A DNA stretch of 64,000 nucleotides from an uncultured Collinsella sp. (GCA_934675795.1 CAKURW010000002.1:32561-96560); one strand, 5' to 3'; positions 8,440 through 17,787 are shown, numbered from the stretch's first letter. Notes: a model not told the origin generated them from the sequence alone. Numbers and translations: made by a program.

Positions 8440-11244
8440 CTATAGCGAAACGGATCCGTTTTTCTTGATGCGGGCGAGTATGTTTTTGAGCTTGTTAAAG
8501 TCGAGCGGTTTGGACAGATGGGCGTTCATGCCGGCATCGTGTGCCGCCTTGGCGTCCTCGGCAAAGGCATTGGCGGTGAGCGCGATGATGGGGATATCGG
8601 CTGCATCGACCTTCTCGCTCAGACGAATCGTGCGGGTTGCCTCATAGCCGTCCATGCCCGGCATCATAATGTCCATCAGGATCGCATCGAAGCTGCCGGC
8701 GGGATGCGACAGGTACAGATCGACGACCTCGTTGCCGTTGGCGGCGCGGGTGACCACGACGCCCTCGGATTCTAGCAGCGTCTGGGCAATCTCGGCATTC
8801 AATTCGTTGTCTTCGGCGAGCAGCACGTTCATGTCGGCGAGCGAGCAGTCGGGCGCACTCTCAACCGTATTCGCCCGCGCCTGGGGATTCTCGTCGATAT
8901 CGAGCGGAATCTCCACGTAGAACGAGGTGCCCACATGGAGCTCACTGGTGACTTCGATGGTGCCGCCCATCAGTTCAATAAGCGACTTGACGATTGGCAT
9001 GCCCATGCCGGTTCCTTGGAACTTGCTGCGCGCATCGTCACCTTCTTGGGCAAACGGCTCATAGATATGCTTTAAAAACTTGGGAGTCATGCCAATGCCG
9101 GTATCCGAAACGCTAAAGCAAAAGAGCGCGCGCCCGTTATCGAGTGGCTTGGTCTTTGAACTAAAGGTGACGGAGCCGCCGTGCTTGTTGTACTTAATGC
9201 TGTTGTCTAACAGGTTGATCATGATCTGTCGGATATGGGTGGGACTGCCGATCATGTATGGCCCCGTGGCGTACGGCAGACTATTGTCCTGCATTGTGAT
9301 GCCGTTACTGGACGCGCGGAGCTTGCACAGCACCAGCGTATTGTCACAGAGCTCTTTGAGGTTAAAAGGCGCATGTTCCAGTGTTAGCTTGCGGTCTTCG
9401 ATTTTGCCCATCTCGAGGATGTCGTTGATCAGCGAGAGCAGGTGATTGGCGGCAACGCGCGCCTTGGCACGGCTCTCGCGGGCGACCTTGATATCGCCTT
9501 CCTTCAATTCCTCGATCTCGATAAGGCCCAGGATACCGTTGAGCGGCGTACGGATGTCGTGGCTCATGCGCGTGAGGAATGCCGTCTTAGCGGCGTTGGC
9601 AGCGTCGGCTTTTTTGCGCTCGGTTCGAGCGCGCGCGAGCGCCCAGATGAGCAGCACGATGCCGACCGATAACATACCGATGAGGGTAGCGGCAATGGCG
9701 GTGCGGTTGCGAAAAAGGAATTGAAGCGTGTCTGATTCCTGGGTCGTGTACGACGTGGAGGAGTAATTGCTTGCGGAGAGCGATTCTCCGGCATTGATGA
9801 TGCCCTTGTTGATGATTCCCAGCAGCTCGGGCTTTCCGCGCGAAATCCAGCACGAGAGCTCACAGGTGTCAGGGAGCTCGACCGTCTCGTAGTCCTTGAG
9901 ATCATGACGGTCGCCGATAGTTTTTACACGTGAACTGGGAGCGAGGATGCAGCGCGCCGTTCCCTTCCTGAGAGCGTCGAACACTTCATTGTCGGATTGG
10001 TATTCGGTCACGGTCGCTGTGGGGAACAGATTTTCAAGTGCATTTTTGTTGACAAATGATGATTTGGTACAGGCGATGTTCTGAAGGTCTTTGTTCAGGT
10101 CGCTGCCGGTGTGGATGGCGGTGAGGGATATGGTCCCCAACGATACCGACTGCGCAACGCCTGTTTGCTCGGCAAACCAGTAATCTCGGTATACCGGCAG
10201 CGCAACGTCTATGCTTCCCTTTGACAGGGCCTTTGACATCATCTTGTAGCTATCAAAGGGGACGGTTTTGACCGTAATGCCAAATTTATCGTGCAGCGTC
10301 GTCGCAAGCGATGCGAGCGAGCCTTCCATTTTGCCGTCTTCGTCTTCGTTGCAGTAGGGGAGTTTGCCCGTAATGTAGCCGAGCGTGATGGTGTTGTCAT
10401 TTGCTTTGAGCCAGGAACGTTCGGGGCCGTTGAGCGATGATGAACCGCTGTTTTGGGCCGAGTAGTTAGATTTGACTTCGTCGATATAGCGTGGGTTGAC
10501 GCGGGCGATTGCCGACATGGCGGCATTGATGTCGTCCATCAGGTCGGAGCGGCTTTTGGGGACGGCAAAAAAGTAGTCGCTCGAACCAATGTAGAACATG
10601 GGGGAGGCGCTGGGCGACGAGGTCGTGTCGTTCATGATGATGGCATCGACCTCGTTGTTTGCGAGCGCGTCAAAGAGGGCACCGCCAGTGTCGATTTCTT
10701 TATAGGTGCAGGTAATGCCTTCGTTGGCGAGCCACTGCTGGCCAACGAAGGTTTGCATAACGCCGGGGTTGCAGCCGATGGTAAGGCCTTGGAGCGCTCG
10801 GGGGTCACCCTTGGCCAGATCGTCGCGATCGGGCTTGGCGTAGATGAAGTAGCGCTCGGTGCCCTCGGGGTTCGAGGAAAAGAGCAGCTTTTGGGCGCGT
10901 TCCTCGGAGTAGGAGATGTTGGGCATGAGGTCGATCTCGCCCGCCTCGAGCATGTCCATAAGTTCGGTGAAGGTGCCGGAGACGTATTCGTACCGCCAGC
11001 CGGGCGTGTAGTACGACAGAGTCTGGAGGTACTCGTAACCCCATCCCGAGAGACGCTCGCCGGGGGTGCCGTCCTGGAAGCCCTCGTTGTTGACGAGCCA
11101 GCCGACGCGGACCGTTTTGACCTGCTGATCGGAGTCGGCGGCAAAGACAGGGGCGGGCGCGACGGCGCTCAGTACGGCGAGCGCGGTAAGCGCGGCGGCC
11201 AGGGTGCGATATAGGGTTAAGCGAAGGACGGCGGAAGGTTTCAC
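8440..11244 (-). CDS. BvgS/EvgS-like hybrid sensor kinase with tandem periplasmic binding domains
   Basis: A 934-residue kinase. A signal peptide (ending near VFAA) is followed by two SBP_bac_3-type domains in tandem (about 42-265 and 285-510), a transmembrane helix near 532-552, the HisKA motif SHDIRTPLNGI, an ATPase domain (NSIKYN, DTGIGM, GTGMGMP) and a C-terminal receiver (LLAEDNELNAE; acceptor in LMDIMMPG). No HPt is present. The start is called at GTG because GATAGGA lies six bases upstream. A TTG two codons earlier has no usable spacing. Its kinase and receiver parts closely resemble those of the hybrid kinase ending at 7849, so the two look like paralogues. Confidence 0.92.
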   Translation of the reverse strand: MKPSAVLRLTLYRTLAAALTALAVLSAVAPAPVFAADSDQQVKTVRVGWLVNNEGFQDGTPGERLSGWGYEYLQTLSYYTPGWRYEYVSGTFTELMDMLEAGEIDLMPNISYSEERAQKLLFSSNPEGTERYFIYAKPDRDDLAKGDPRALQGLTIGCNPGVMQTFVGQQWLANEGITCTYKEIDTGGALFDALANNEVDAIIMNDTTSSPSASPMFYIGSSDYFFAVPKSRSDLMDDINAAMSAIARVNPRYIDEVKSNYSAQNSGSSSLNGPERSWLKANDNTITLGYITGKLPYCNEDEDGKMEGSLASLATTLHDKFGITVKTVPFDSYKMMSKALSKGSIDVALPVYRDYWFAEQTGVAQSVSLGTISLTAIHTGSDLNKDLQNIACTKSSFVNKNALENLFPTATVTEYQSDNEVFDALRKGTARCILAPSSRVKTIGDRHDLKDYETVELPDTCELSCWISRGKPELLGIINKGIINAGESLSASNYSSTSYTTQESDTLQFLFRNRTAIAATLIGMLSVGIVLLIWALARARTERKKADAANAAKTAFLTRMSHDIRTPLNGILGLIEIEELKEGDIKVARESRAKARVAANHLLSLINDILEMGKIEDRKLTLEHAPFNLKELCDNTLVLCKLRASSNGITMQDNSLPYATGPYMIGSPTHIRQIMINLLDNSIKYNKHGGSVTFSSKTKPLDNGRALFCFSVSDTGIGMTPKFLKHIYEPFAQEGDDARSKFQGTGMGMPIVKSLIELMGGTIEVTSELHVGTSFYVEIPLDIDENPQARANTVESAPDCSLADMNVLLAEDNELNAEIAQTLLESEGVVVTRAANGNEVVDLYLSHPAGSFDAILMDIMMPGMDGYEATRTIRLSEKVDAADIPIIALTANAFAEDAKAAHDAGMNAHLSKPLDFNKLKNILARIKKNGSVSL

Positions 11245-11343
11245 ATGCAATCCTATCGAGTCGAGACAATTTCACATAAGGATACCAGCTCAGCCCACCT
11301 GGTCGGCAGCTGCACCGCAAAACGGTCCCGCCCGGCATCGGCG

Positions 11344-11403
11344 ACTAGTCATTGGGGACGTTCTTGTTTGACTAGTCATTTAAGAACGTCCCCAATGACT
11401 AGT
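11344..11403. repeat. Family A palindromic repeat (REP-like), full-length copy
   Basis: A 22-bp perfect inverted repeat begins ACTAGTCATTGGGGACGTTC. It encloses a 16-base loop that itself contains the palindrome GACTAGTC. It lies between divergent genes, directly upstream of the K+ channel promoter region, so a simple terminator role does not fit. Confidence 0.85.
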
Positions 11404-11472
11404 TCCGTTTGCGGGGGAGGCGTGGGACAATACCGAGCGAATGTGATTGGGCGTCTGGAAAAAGGGGTCGCG

Positions 11473-11898
11473 ATGAACAAGTTGAGGACGCTTGCCGACG
11501 TGTTGCGCCAGGCTGGCTTTGCGCGCATCACGGGCCTGTTTCTTGTGTTCTATCTGCTGTGCTCGACGGCCGTCTGGCTGTCCGAGCCCACGACCCTAAC
11601 GTTTGGCGACGGCCTGTGGTTTAGCTTTGAGACCGTGTCGACGATCGGCTTTGGCGATATTCCGGCCGAGACGCCGGTTGCCCGCGCGATTACCGTCGTC
11701 CTGAGCGTCATCAGCATCTTCTACATCGCCATGCTCACGGGTGTGGCGGCGAACTACTGCAATACGCTCATCAAGATGCGCCAAAAGGACACCATGGCGC
11801 GCTTTATGGACGATCTTGAGCATTTGGAAGAGCTCGATCGCGACGAGCTCGCCGACCTGTCGCGCCGTGTGCGCGAGTACCGTCGCCGGCAACGCTAG
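11473..11898 (+). CDS. Small two-helix potassium channel
   Basis: A 141-residue KcsA-type ion channel subunit. A first transmembrane helix (ITGLFLVFYLLCSTAVWL) is followed by a pore loop with the selectivity filter TIGFGD (about 60-65) and a second helix (ITVVLSVISIFYIAMLTGV). A short cytoplasmic helical tail rich in charged residues ends the protein. It should act as a homotetramer. A GGGG about five bases before the ATG supports the start. The family A palindrome and a GACAAT -10-like box precede it. Confidence 0.9.
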   Translation: MNKLRTLADVLRQAGFARITGLFLVFYLLCSTAVWLSEPTTLTFGDGLWFSFETVSTIGFGDIPAETPVARAITVVLSVISIFYIAMLTGVAANYCNTLIKMRQKDTMARFMDDLEHLEELDRDELADLSRRVREYRRRQR

Positions 11899-11934
11899 AA
11901 CGGGCGCCGCGTGTCACGACGAGGGGGACTGAAT

Positions 11935-12468
11935 ATGAATATCACGGTATACCTGGGTGCCAGCGTCGGCAATGACCCGGCGTTTCTGCCTGCAGTGCGA
12001 GAGCTCGGCACGTGGATTGGCTCCAACGGGCATGCGCTGGTGTACGGTGGGTCCAAGTCGGGCCTGATGGGCGCGCTTGCCGATAGCGTGCTCGATGCTG
12101 GCGGGCATGTGACGGGCGTTGAGCCGAGCTTTTTTATCGAGGCCGAGTTTCAGCACGATGGCATCGACGACCTTATCGTGACGAGTGACATGGCCGAGCG
12201 TAAGGCCAAGATGATCGAGCTCGGCGACGCGTTCATCGCCTTCCCGGGCGGTACGGGCACGCTCGAGGAGATTGCCGAGGTCATGTCCGCCGTGTCGTTG
12301 GGGCACTTGAGTGCGCCGTGCATTCTGTACAACCTCGGGGGCTACTACAACGACCTCAAGGCGCTGCTCGAGCACATGATCGATAAGGGCTTATCGAGCC
12401 CGCAGCGCCAGCACGGCATCTACTTTGCCGACGATTTGCGCGAGATTGCCTCGATTATTACCGGATAA
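11935..12468 (+). CDS. LOG-family protein (TIGR00730; nucleoside-5'-monophosphate phosphoribohydrolase-like)
   Basis: A 177-residue Rossmann-like protein once annotated as lysine decarboxylase. Characterised relatives cleave nucleoside 5'-monophosphates, including cytokinin precursors, to base and ribose 5-phosphate. The YGGSKSGLMG phosphate loop and the signature PGGTGTLEE (about residues 103-111) are intact. The ATG is chosen because GAGGGGG lies about seven bases upstream. It is 36 bases downstream of the K+ channel gene and may be cotranscribed with it. Confidence 0.88.
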   Translation: MNITVYLGASVGNDPAFLPAVRELGTWIGSNGHALVYGGSKSGLMGALADSVLDAGGHVTGVEPSFFIEAEFQHDGIDDLIVTSDMAERKAKMIELGDAFIAFPGGTGTLEEIAEVMSAVSLGHLSAPCILYNLGGYYNDLKALLEHMIDKGLSSPQRQHGIYFADDLREIASIITG

Positions 12469-12548
12469 GTCTTGAGCCTGCCCCACTATGACTCCCAATG
12501 GTGCCGTTTGCGGCGCAGACGGTTGGCTCGTTCGGGCAACGCTCGCCC

Positions 12549-12554
12549 TACAAT
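12549..12554 (+). promoter_or_regulatory. Predicted -10 box for the ClC channel gene
   Basis: TACAAT lies 39 bases before the ATG, matching the -10 form seen ahead of several genes in this window. No strong -35 box is seen. Confidence 0.4.
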
Positions 12555-12593
12555 AAAACGCATCCTTGTCGATTTTGACCGCGGGAGGACCCG

Positions 12594-13898
12594 ATGAATA
12601 GTCTTGCAAAACCCAAAAACCGTGCGCTGTTTTTAGTGAGCGTTGCCGTGACCGGTGCGTTCGCAGGCGCCGCGGTCTGGCTGTTCTTTTTTGCGATGGA
12701 GCACGGTATCGACTATCTGTGGACCGAGATTCCGCACGCGCTGGGCGTCGCTTCGCCCGAGCTTGCCAGCGGCCCGTTTGGCTTTTTGCCGTACCCGTTT
12801 TTTGTCTGCTTGCTGGGCGGTCTGTTAATTGGTCTGTACGAAAAGATGACAGGCACCAAGACCAATGACCTCAACCAGGTGATGGCTAAGGTTAAGCAAG
12901 ACGGGCGCTACCCGTACGACAACCTGGGCAAGCTTTCGCTCGCGGCATTGCTGCCGCTGCTGTTTGGCGGAAGCATTGGACCGGAGGCCGGCCTGACCGG
13001 CGTTATCGCCGGTCTGTGCAGCTGGGTCGGCGACCGCATGCGTCGCTTTGGCGCCGAGTTTAGGGAGCTCACGCTGCTGGGTACCCAGGCTGCCCTGACG
13101 GCGCTCTTTACCGCGCCCGTCTTTGGCTTTGTGGCGCCGCTTGCCGGTAGCGCCGACGGCCAGGGCGAAGACGCCGACGATGAGTCCATGTCCGGCGAGA
13201 TCACCATCAAGCTGCCCAAGGCGCAAAAGACGGTGGTCTACGGCATTGCGATTGCCGGCGGCCTGGGCACCTACCTGCTGCTCGGCCAGCTCATGGGCGG
13301 CGGCATGGGCATGCCCAGGTTCGAGGCTGCCGTGGTGGGCAACTTGGAGCTTACCTGGCTCGTCCCTCTGTCGTTGATCGGAACAATCTGCGGCTGGCTG
13401 TACTTTGTCTCTGAGCACACGAGCGAAGCGCTTGCCCATGCAATAGGGGAGCGTCCTGTCGTCAAGGCCATGCTAGCCGGTCTGGCGCTCGCCATCTGCG
13501 GCACGGTCCTGCCCTACACCATGTTTGCCGGCGAGACTCAGGCCGACGTGCTCATGGAAACCTACCTGACCATTCCCGCTGGCGTGCTTATCGCGACCGG
13601 TCTGGTCAAGGCCATGCTGACCCCCGCCCTCATCAACCTTGGTTGGCGCGGCGGTCACTTCTTCCCGGTTATCTTCTCGGGCGTAAGCCTGGGCTACGGA
13701 CTGGCCATCCTCACCGGCGCCGATCCGGTCTTTTGCGTCGCCGTCTGCACGGCATCGACGATGGGTGCGGTCATGCGTCAGCCGGTCATGGTCGTGGGCC
13801 TGCTGCTCATGTGCTTCCCACTCAAGGGTATCGTCTGCATGATCATCGCCGCCGTTATCGCCGCCGGCATTCCGCTGCCCAAGCCGCTGCGCAAGTAG
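12594..13898 (+). CDS. ClC-family chloride channel/transporter
   Basis: A 434-residue multi-pass membrane protein of the voltage-gated chloride channel family. The GSIGPEAGL motif (about residues 124-132) matches the GxxxGPE chloride-selectivity segment. The C-terminal half has WRGGHFFPVIFSGVSLGYG, corresponding to the second conserved ion-binding motif. A charged cytosolic-looking loop rich in Asp and Glu (GQGEDADDESMSGE) interrupts the middle. It may exchange Cl-/H+ or act as a channel, and sequence alone does not decide. GGGAGG precedes the ATG. Confidence 0.9.
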   Translation: MNSLAKPKNRALFLVSVAVTGAFAGAAVWLFFFAMEHGIDYLWTEIPHALGVASPELASGPFGFLPYPFFVCLLGGLLIGLYEKMTGTKTNDLNQVMAKVKQDGRYPYDNLGKLSLAALLPLLFGGSIGPEAGLTGVIAGLCSWVGDRMRRFGAEFRELTLLGTQAALTALFTAPVFGFVAPLAGSADGQGEDADDESMSGEITIKLPKAQKTVVYGIAIAGGLGTYLLLGQLMGGGMGMPRFEAAVVGNLELTWLVPLSLIGTICGWLYFVSEHTSEALAHAIGERPVVKAMLAGLALAICGTVLPYTMFAGETQADVLMETYLTIPAGVLIATGLVKAMLTPALINLGWRGGHFFPVIFSGVSLGYGLAILTGADPVFCVAVCTASTMGAVMRQPVMVVGLLLMCFPLKGIVCMIIAAVIAAGIPLPKPLRK

Positions 13899-13935
13899 CA
13901 CGGTTAATCGCGAGTCAACTCCAGAGGGGCACGAG

Positions 13936-14727
13936 ATGATCCTGTACTTTAGCGCGACGGGGAACAGCGAACATGTGGCGCGTCGCATTGCAGCGGCGAC
14001 AGACGACAAGGTTGTGTCGATTGAGCGCTTTGATGCCGAGATCCTTCACCTTGCTGTGATGGAAGGCCCCTGTCGGCTGGGGTTTGTCGCCCCGGTATAC
14101 GCCTGGGGCTTGCCGACGCCAATGATCGAGTTTTTGAAGACTGCCGACCTGTCGATTGCTGCCGGTGCAAAGGGCGACGAGCGCCCCTATACGTTCTATG
14201 TCTCGACGTACGGTTCGACGACCGGGCAATCGGCCAAGTTCGCCTGCGATCTGCTGCACGAGCGTGGGCTCGAGTTAGATGCGGCGATGAGCGTCAAGAT
14301 GCCTGATACCTGGACGCCTGTTTTCGACCTGTCTGACCCTCAAAAGGTTGAGGGTATCAATAGGGCTGCTGAGGCGCAGATTGATGCTGTGATCGAGGCG
14401 GTGCGGGAGCGGCGCACGGGCAATATGATGCGCCATCGCGTGCCCCTGTTTGCATCGTGCGCGTATCATGCGTTTGGGCTGCCGCGTATGCAGCAGACGA
14501 GCAAGTTTGCCGTCGATGCTAGCCGCTGCGTCGGGTGTAGCCTCTGCGCTAAGCGCTGCCCCATGGCGGCGATTGAGATGCGCGACGGCCTTCCCGTCTG
14601 GACAAAGCCGGAGTGCGCAGCCTGCCTTCGTTGCCTGCACTGTTGTCCCAAATTTGCCATCTCGCACGGTAAGCGCACGGCATCCCACGGTCAGTACAGG
14701 CATCCCAAGCCAGGTGTGAGGATGTAG
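13936..14727 (+). CDS. EFR1-family ferredoxin with flavodoxin domain
   Basis: A 263-residue fusion. Residues 1-160 form a flavodoxin-like FMN domain (YFSATGNSEHVA phosphate loop). The C-terminal part has two [4Fe-4S] clusters, CVGCSLCAKRCP and CAACLRCLHCCP. Such proteins shuttle low-potential electrons in anaerobes, but the partners are not identifiable here. AGAGGGG precedes the ATG. Only 15 bases separate its stop from the convergent EamA gene. Confidence 0.9.
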   Translation: MILYFSATGNSEHVARRIAAATDDKVVSIERFDAEILHLAVMEGPCRLGFVAPVYAWGLPTPMIEFLKTADLSIAAGAKGDERPYTFYVSTYGSTTGQSAKFACDLLHERGLELDAAMSVKMPDTWTPVFDLSDPQKVEGINRAAEAQIDAVIEAVRERRTGNMMRHRVPLFASCAYHAFGLPRMQQTSKFAVDASRCVGCSLCAKRCPMAAIEMRDGLPVWTKPECAACLRCLHCCPKFAISHGKRTASHGQYRHPKPGVRM

Positions 14728-14742
14728 CGGCTGCTGGCCGCG

Positions 14743-15618
14743 CTACTTCCAAACTGCGAGCGCTGCAGTGCCCAGGACGATGAGAGCGAGACCGATGGCG
14801 CTGCGTCGTGAGAGTTTTTCGTTGAATGCCAGGCGCGCAAATAGTACCGATACGATAATCGATAGTTTGTCGATCTGCACCACGACGCTCACCTGACCTG
14901 TGGCGATGGCGTAGTAGCACAGCAGCCACGATGCGCCAGTCGCAATGCCCGATGCCGCGAGAAATACGAGTTCGTAGCGGTCTACGTGCACGGCTTGGCC
15001 CATCTTGCCTTTAGCTGCCACGATTGCCCATGCCATAACCAGTACCACACAGGTACGGATTGCCGTGGCCAGGTTGGACTCGACGCCTTCGATGCCAACC
15101 TTGGCAAGGATGGACGTGAGCGCTGCGAACACGGCGGCGCCGAGGGCGTAAGCGAGCCAGGTCCGGTCTTGCTGCCGCTCGGGTCCGGCAGACTGCTTCT
15201 TCTCGATCATTAAAAACGTGCCGAGGGTGATGACAGCAGTTCCCACGAGCTTAACCGCAAGGTTGCTCGTCTCGCCAAAAAGCACGATGGCGATCAGTGC
15301 AGCGAGTACGGTGCTCATCTTGTCGACCGGTACGACCTTATTGACGTCTCCGATGCCCAACGCCTTAAAGTAACAGATCCACGAAGCACCGGTAGCGAGT
15401 CCCGAGAGGACGAGAAAGAGCCAAGATCTGGGTTCGATGCTGCCGATGGTTCCAATGGATCCAGAAATGCCCGCCATTGCCCAGGCGAAAACGAGCACCA
15501 CGCAGGTGCGAATGGCCGTCGCGACATCGGAGTCGGTCTGCTTGATGCCGCATTTGGCCAGGACAGATGTGACGCCGGCAAAGAAAGCCGACACAAATGC
15601 TGCTGCGACCCACGACAC
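14743..15618 (-). CDS. EamA-family (DMT superfamily) transporter
   Basis: A 291-residue integral membrane protein made of two EamA repeats of about five helices each. The internal duplication is visible directly: ATAIRTCVVLVFAWA near residue 34 recurs as ATAIRTCVVLVMAWA near residue 184, and SGLATGASW recurs as SGIATGASW. Members export or import small metabolites; the substrate is unknown. The start is GTG, with GAGGAGG about ten bases upstream. The residue between the two halves is charged (KKQSAGPERQQD), consistent with a cytoplasmic linker. Confidence 0.9.
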   Translation of the reverse strand: MSWVAAAFVSAFFAGVTSVLAKCGIKQTDSDVATAIRTCVVLVFAWAMAGISGSIGTIGSIEPRSWLFLVLSGLATGASWICYFKALGIGDVNKVVPVDKMSTVLAALIAIVLFGETSNLAVKLVGTAVITLGTFLMIEKKQSAGPERQQDRTWLAYALGAAVFAALTSILAKVGIEGVESNLATAIRTCVVLVMAWAIVAAKGKMGQAVHVDRYELVFLAASGIATGASWLLCYYAIATGQVSVVVQIDKLSIIVSVLFARLAFNEKLSRRSAIGLALIVLGTAALAVWK

Positions 15619-15686
15619 GGGTTGAGCGCCTCCTCAAAAAAGACCACGCCAGATCTATGGCGCATGTCCAATGATACCGCGCTTGC

Positions 15687-16394
15687 CTATAGGTTGCGTG
15701 CCCGGTAGACCTTGGTGCTGATGGCGCAGCTGACAGCGCCAAGGACGACCGTTGCCAGCGCGGCAATTCCTGCGCACAGGAAGCCAAGAACGGAAGGATC
15801 GGGATTCGCCCCGGCAATCATCGACATGAGCTGGTTGCTGATGGGGTTGAATGAGTTTAGCGTGACCATGATAAGGCACATGTATAGGGCGTATAGACCA
15901 ACGGATAGGCGTTGCGCCTTCATGTGTTCAAATCGAAAGAACAGAGGCAGTACCAAAAACACCGCCATGAGGGAGAAAAGCATCGATATTGCCGAGGCGA
16001 TTGCGGTCTCAAAGACGGTCTCTCCCGTGGAGGGGATACCCACGCTGTTTAAGATCGGGATGGCGACGATACTCAACAGCACGGCCGCGCACGTCATGAT
16101 GACCGAGAAAATAGTGATGCACAGGTAGCGTGCGCTGACGATGTCTTTGCGTGAGATGGGCAGCGTTGCCCGATAGCGCTCCCATCCGTTTTGGTTGTCG
16201 AGCCCGGCCAGCGACGTCATGGCCATGATGGGCGACATGGCACTGATCGCGAAGGCGCCGGCGGCGCTCATATCGGAATCACCATTCGATGCCCTGACGG
16301 CGGTCAGCACGACGAAGATGAACAGGCCGACACCTGCGATGCTCGGGACGAGCGTGCGAACGATGGCGAGCTCGGACATAAAGGCGCGTTTCAT
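15687..16394 (-). CDS. ABC-2 type transporter permease
   Basis: A 235-residue protein with about six hydrophobic helices, of the ABC2 membrane family. It has no long extracytoplasmic domain. Its ATG overlaps the stop of the ATPase gene (ATGA), so the two are translationally coupled and should form one exporter. The motif WERYRATLPISRKDIVSARY between helices 2 and 3 is the coupling-helix region typical of YtrC/YhcI-like permeases. The substrate is unknown; related operons respond to cell-envelope antibiotics. Confidence 0.88.
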   Translation of the reverse strand: MKRAFMSELAIVRTLVPSIAGVGLFIFVVLTAVRASNGDSDMSAAGAFAISAMSPIMAMTSLAGLDNQNGWERYRATLPISRKDIVSARYLCITIFSVIMTCAAVLLSIVAIPILNSVGIPSTGETVFETAIASAISMLFSLMAVFLVLPLFFRFEHMKAQRLSVGLYALYMCLIMVTLNSFNPISNQLMSMIAGANPDPSVLGFLCAGIAALATVVLGAVSCAISTKVYRARNL

Positions 16395-17272
16395 TTCGAA
16401 GCCCCTTTCAGCATGAGGCGAAGATAGTCATCAATGGTTGTCCGATCGCAGGGAATCTCTGGGAAGGCCTCGAGCGTTTCGCGACGGTTGGGCACGAGTA
16501 CGTCCACGCTGTAGGCGTGGCGGGCGGCACGGGCACCTTCGACGCAAGCCATAAGCTCGGCGGCCTGTGCTTGGGTACAGTGGGCGATGCCAGCTCGGTC
16601 GGTAATGTCCTCGCGCGGCAGATCAAACACAATCGAGCCGTTATCGATGCAGATGACGCGGTCGGCGGCGCGATCGAGGTCAGACGTAATGTGGCTCGAG
16701 AGCAGCACGCTGTGCTGGCCGTCGGCGACAAAGGCAAGCAGCTCATCAAGCAGCTCCTCGCGTGCCATGGGATCAAGCCCCGCGGTGGCTTCGTCCAAAA
16801 CGAGCAGCTTGGCCTGGTGGCTGAGCGCGCAGGCAAGCTGCAGCTTCATGCCCATGCCGCGGGAGAGGTCCTTGACCTTTGTCTTGGGATCGAGGCCAAA
16901 TCGGTCGATGAGGCTGGCGAAGGTGTCGTGGCTCCAGGTGGGGTACGCCGGGCTTACGAGTGCCTCAACTTCGGTCACCTTGAGTGTGGAAGGGAAGGGG
17001 CATGTGTCCAGCACGAGGCCGACACGAGTGTGCAAGCAGCGCTGCGCTTCATCGGGCGCGTCGGCGCCACAGTGCTGCCCAAACAGGTGCACTTCGCCGG
17101 CATCGAGCTTTATAAGCCCAAGCGCGGCGCGAATCGTCGTGGTTTTGCCGGCGCCGTTTGCGCCCACAAAGCCAACAATCTGGCCGGGCTCCACGGCGAG
17201 CGTGACATCGCGTAGTGAAAAGCGGTCGCTCACACGGCGTGAGATACCTTTGAGTTCTAGCAAGTTCTGCAT
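16391..17272 (-). CDS. ABC transporter ATP-binding protein
   Basis: A 293-residue ATPase. Walker A is GANGAGKT (about 35-42), the signature is LSRGMGMKLQLACAL (near 140), and Walker B is LLVLDEATAGLDP, followed by the H-loop LSSHITSDLD. A C-terminal extension of about 70 residues after the H-loop resembles the CcmA/YtrB-type drug-efflux ATPases. It is the middle gene of the GntR-ATPase-permease operon, with a 23-base gap from the regulator. Confidence 0.93.
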   Translation of the reverse strand: MQNLLELKGISRRVSDRFSLRDVTLAVEPGQIVGFVGANGAGKTTTIRAALGLIKLDAGEVHLFGQHCGADAPDEAQRCLHTRVGLVLDTCPFPSTLKVTEVEALVSPAYPTWSHDTFASLIDRFGLDPKTKVKDLSRGMGMKLQLACALSHQAKLLVLDEATAGLDPMAREELLDELLAFVADGQHSVLLSSHITSDLDRAADRVICIDNGSIVFDLPREDITDRAGIAHCTQAQAAELMACVEGARAARHAYSVDVLVPNRRETLEAFPEIPCDRTTIDDYLRLMLKGASK

Positions 17273-17295
17273 GGTATAGCCTTTCTTGCAGATGG

Positions 17296-17676
17296 CTACT
17301 GCATGGTTTCGGGGGCTACCAGGTCGAGCATCTCGTGCAGCTTGTCGCGTGTGACGCCCAGGGTTTCGGCTTGGCTTGCCGCTTTCGCAAGTAGCTCTTC
17401 GATATGGCAGAGCTGGTTTTCGCGCAAGAGCTCCTGGTTGCCCTCGGCGACAAAACAGCCCTTGCCCTGCACGGTGCAGATAAAACCGAGCTGCTCCAGG
17501 TCGGCGTAGGCGCGCTTGGTGGTGATGACGCTCACGCCAAGGTCGCTCGCGAGTGCACGGATGCTGGGGAGTTTGGCTCCCGCAGCGAGCGTTCCCGAAA
17601 GGATCTGGGCTTTGACCTGCGAGGATATTTGTTCGTAGATGGGCTTATCGCTCGAATTGGATAGGATGATGTCCAC
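17296..17676 (-). CDS. GntR-family regulator, YtrA subfamily
   Basis: A 126-residue regulator with an N-terminal winged helix (PIYEQISSQVKAQI..LPSIRALASDLGVSVITTKRAY) and only a short helical C-terminal dimerisation tail, the hallmark of YtrA-type GntR proteins. These repress their own ABC transporter operon. The start is GTG with AGGAG five or six bases upstream. Inverted GTGTATATA/TATATACAC sequences lie immediately upstream as the likely operator. Confidence 0.9.
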   Translation of the reverse strand: MDIILSNSSDKPIYEQISSQVKAQILSGTLAAGAKLPSIRALASDLGVSVITTKRAYADLEQLGFICTVQGKGCFVAEGNQELLRENQLCHIEELLAKAASQAETLGVTRDKLHEMLDLVAPETMQ

Positions 17677-17703
17677 AGCGGCTCCTTAGCTGATGGGCTA
17701 CAC

Positions 17704-17737
17704 GTGTATATAACCGGTAAACACAGTATATATACAC
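17704..17737. promoter_or_regulatory. Candidate operator of the GntR/ABC operon
   Basis: GTGTATATA and TATATACAC form an inverted repeat with a 16-base gap. The right half lies in the palindrome GTATATATAC. The location 28 bases before the GntR start and the GT..TA/TA..AC form fit YtrA-type operators. This is inferred from position and symmetry. Confidence 0.5.
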
Positions 17738-17787
17738 TATGCACAGTTGCACAAGAGACAAATTCGGATTGTCAGCGCGTTCATTCA

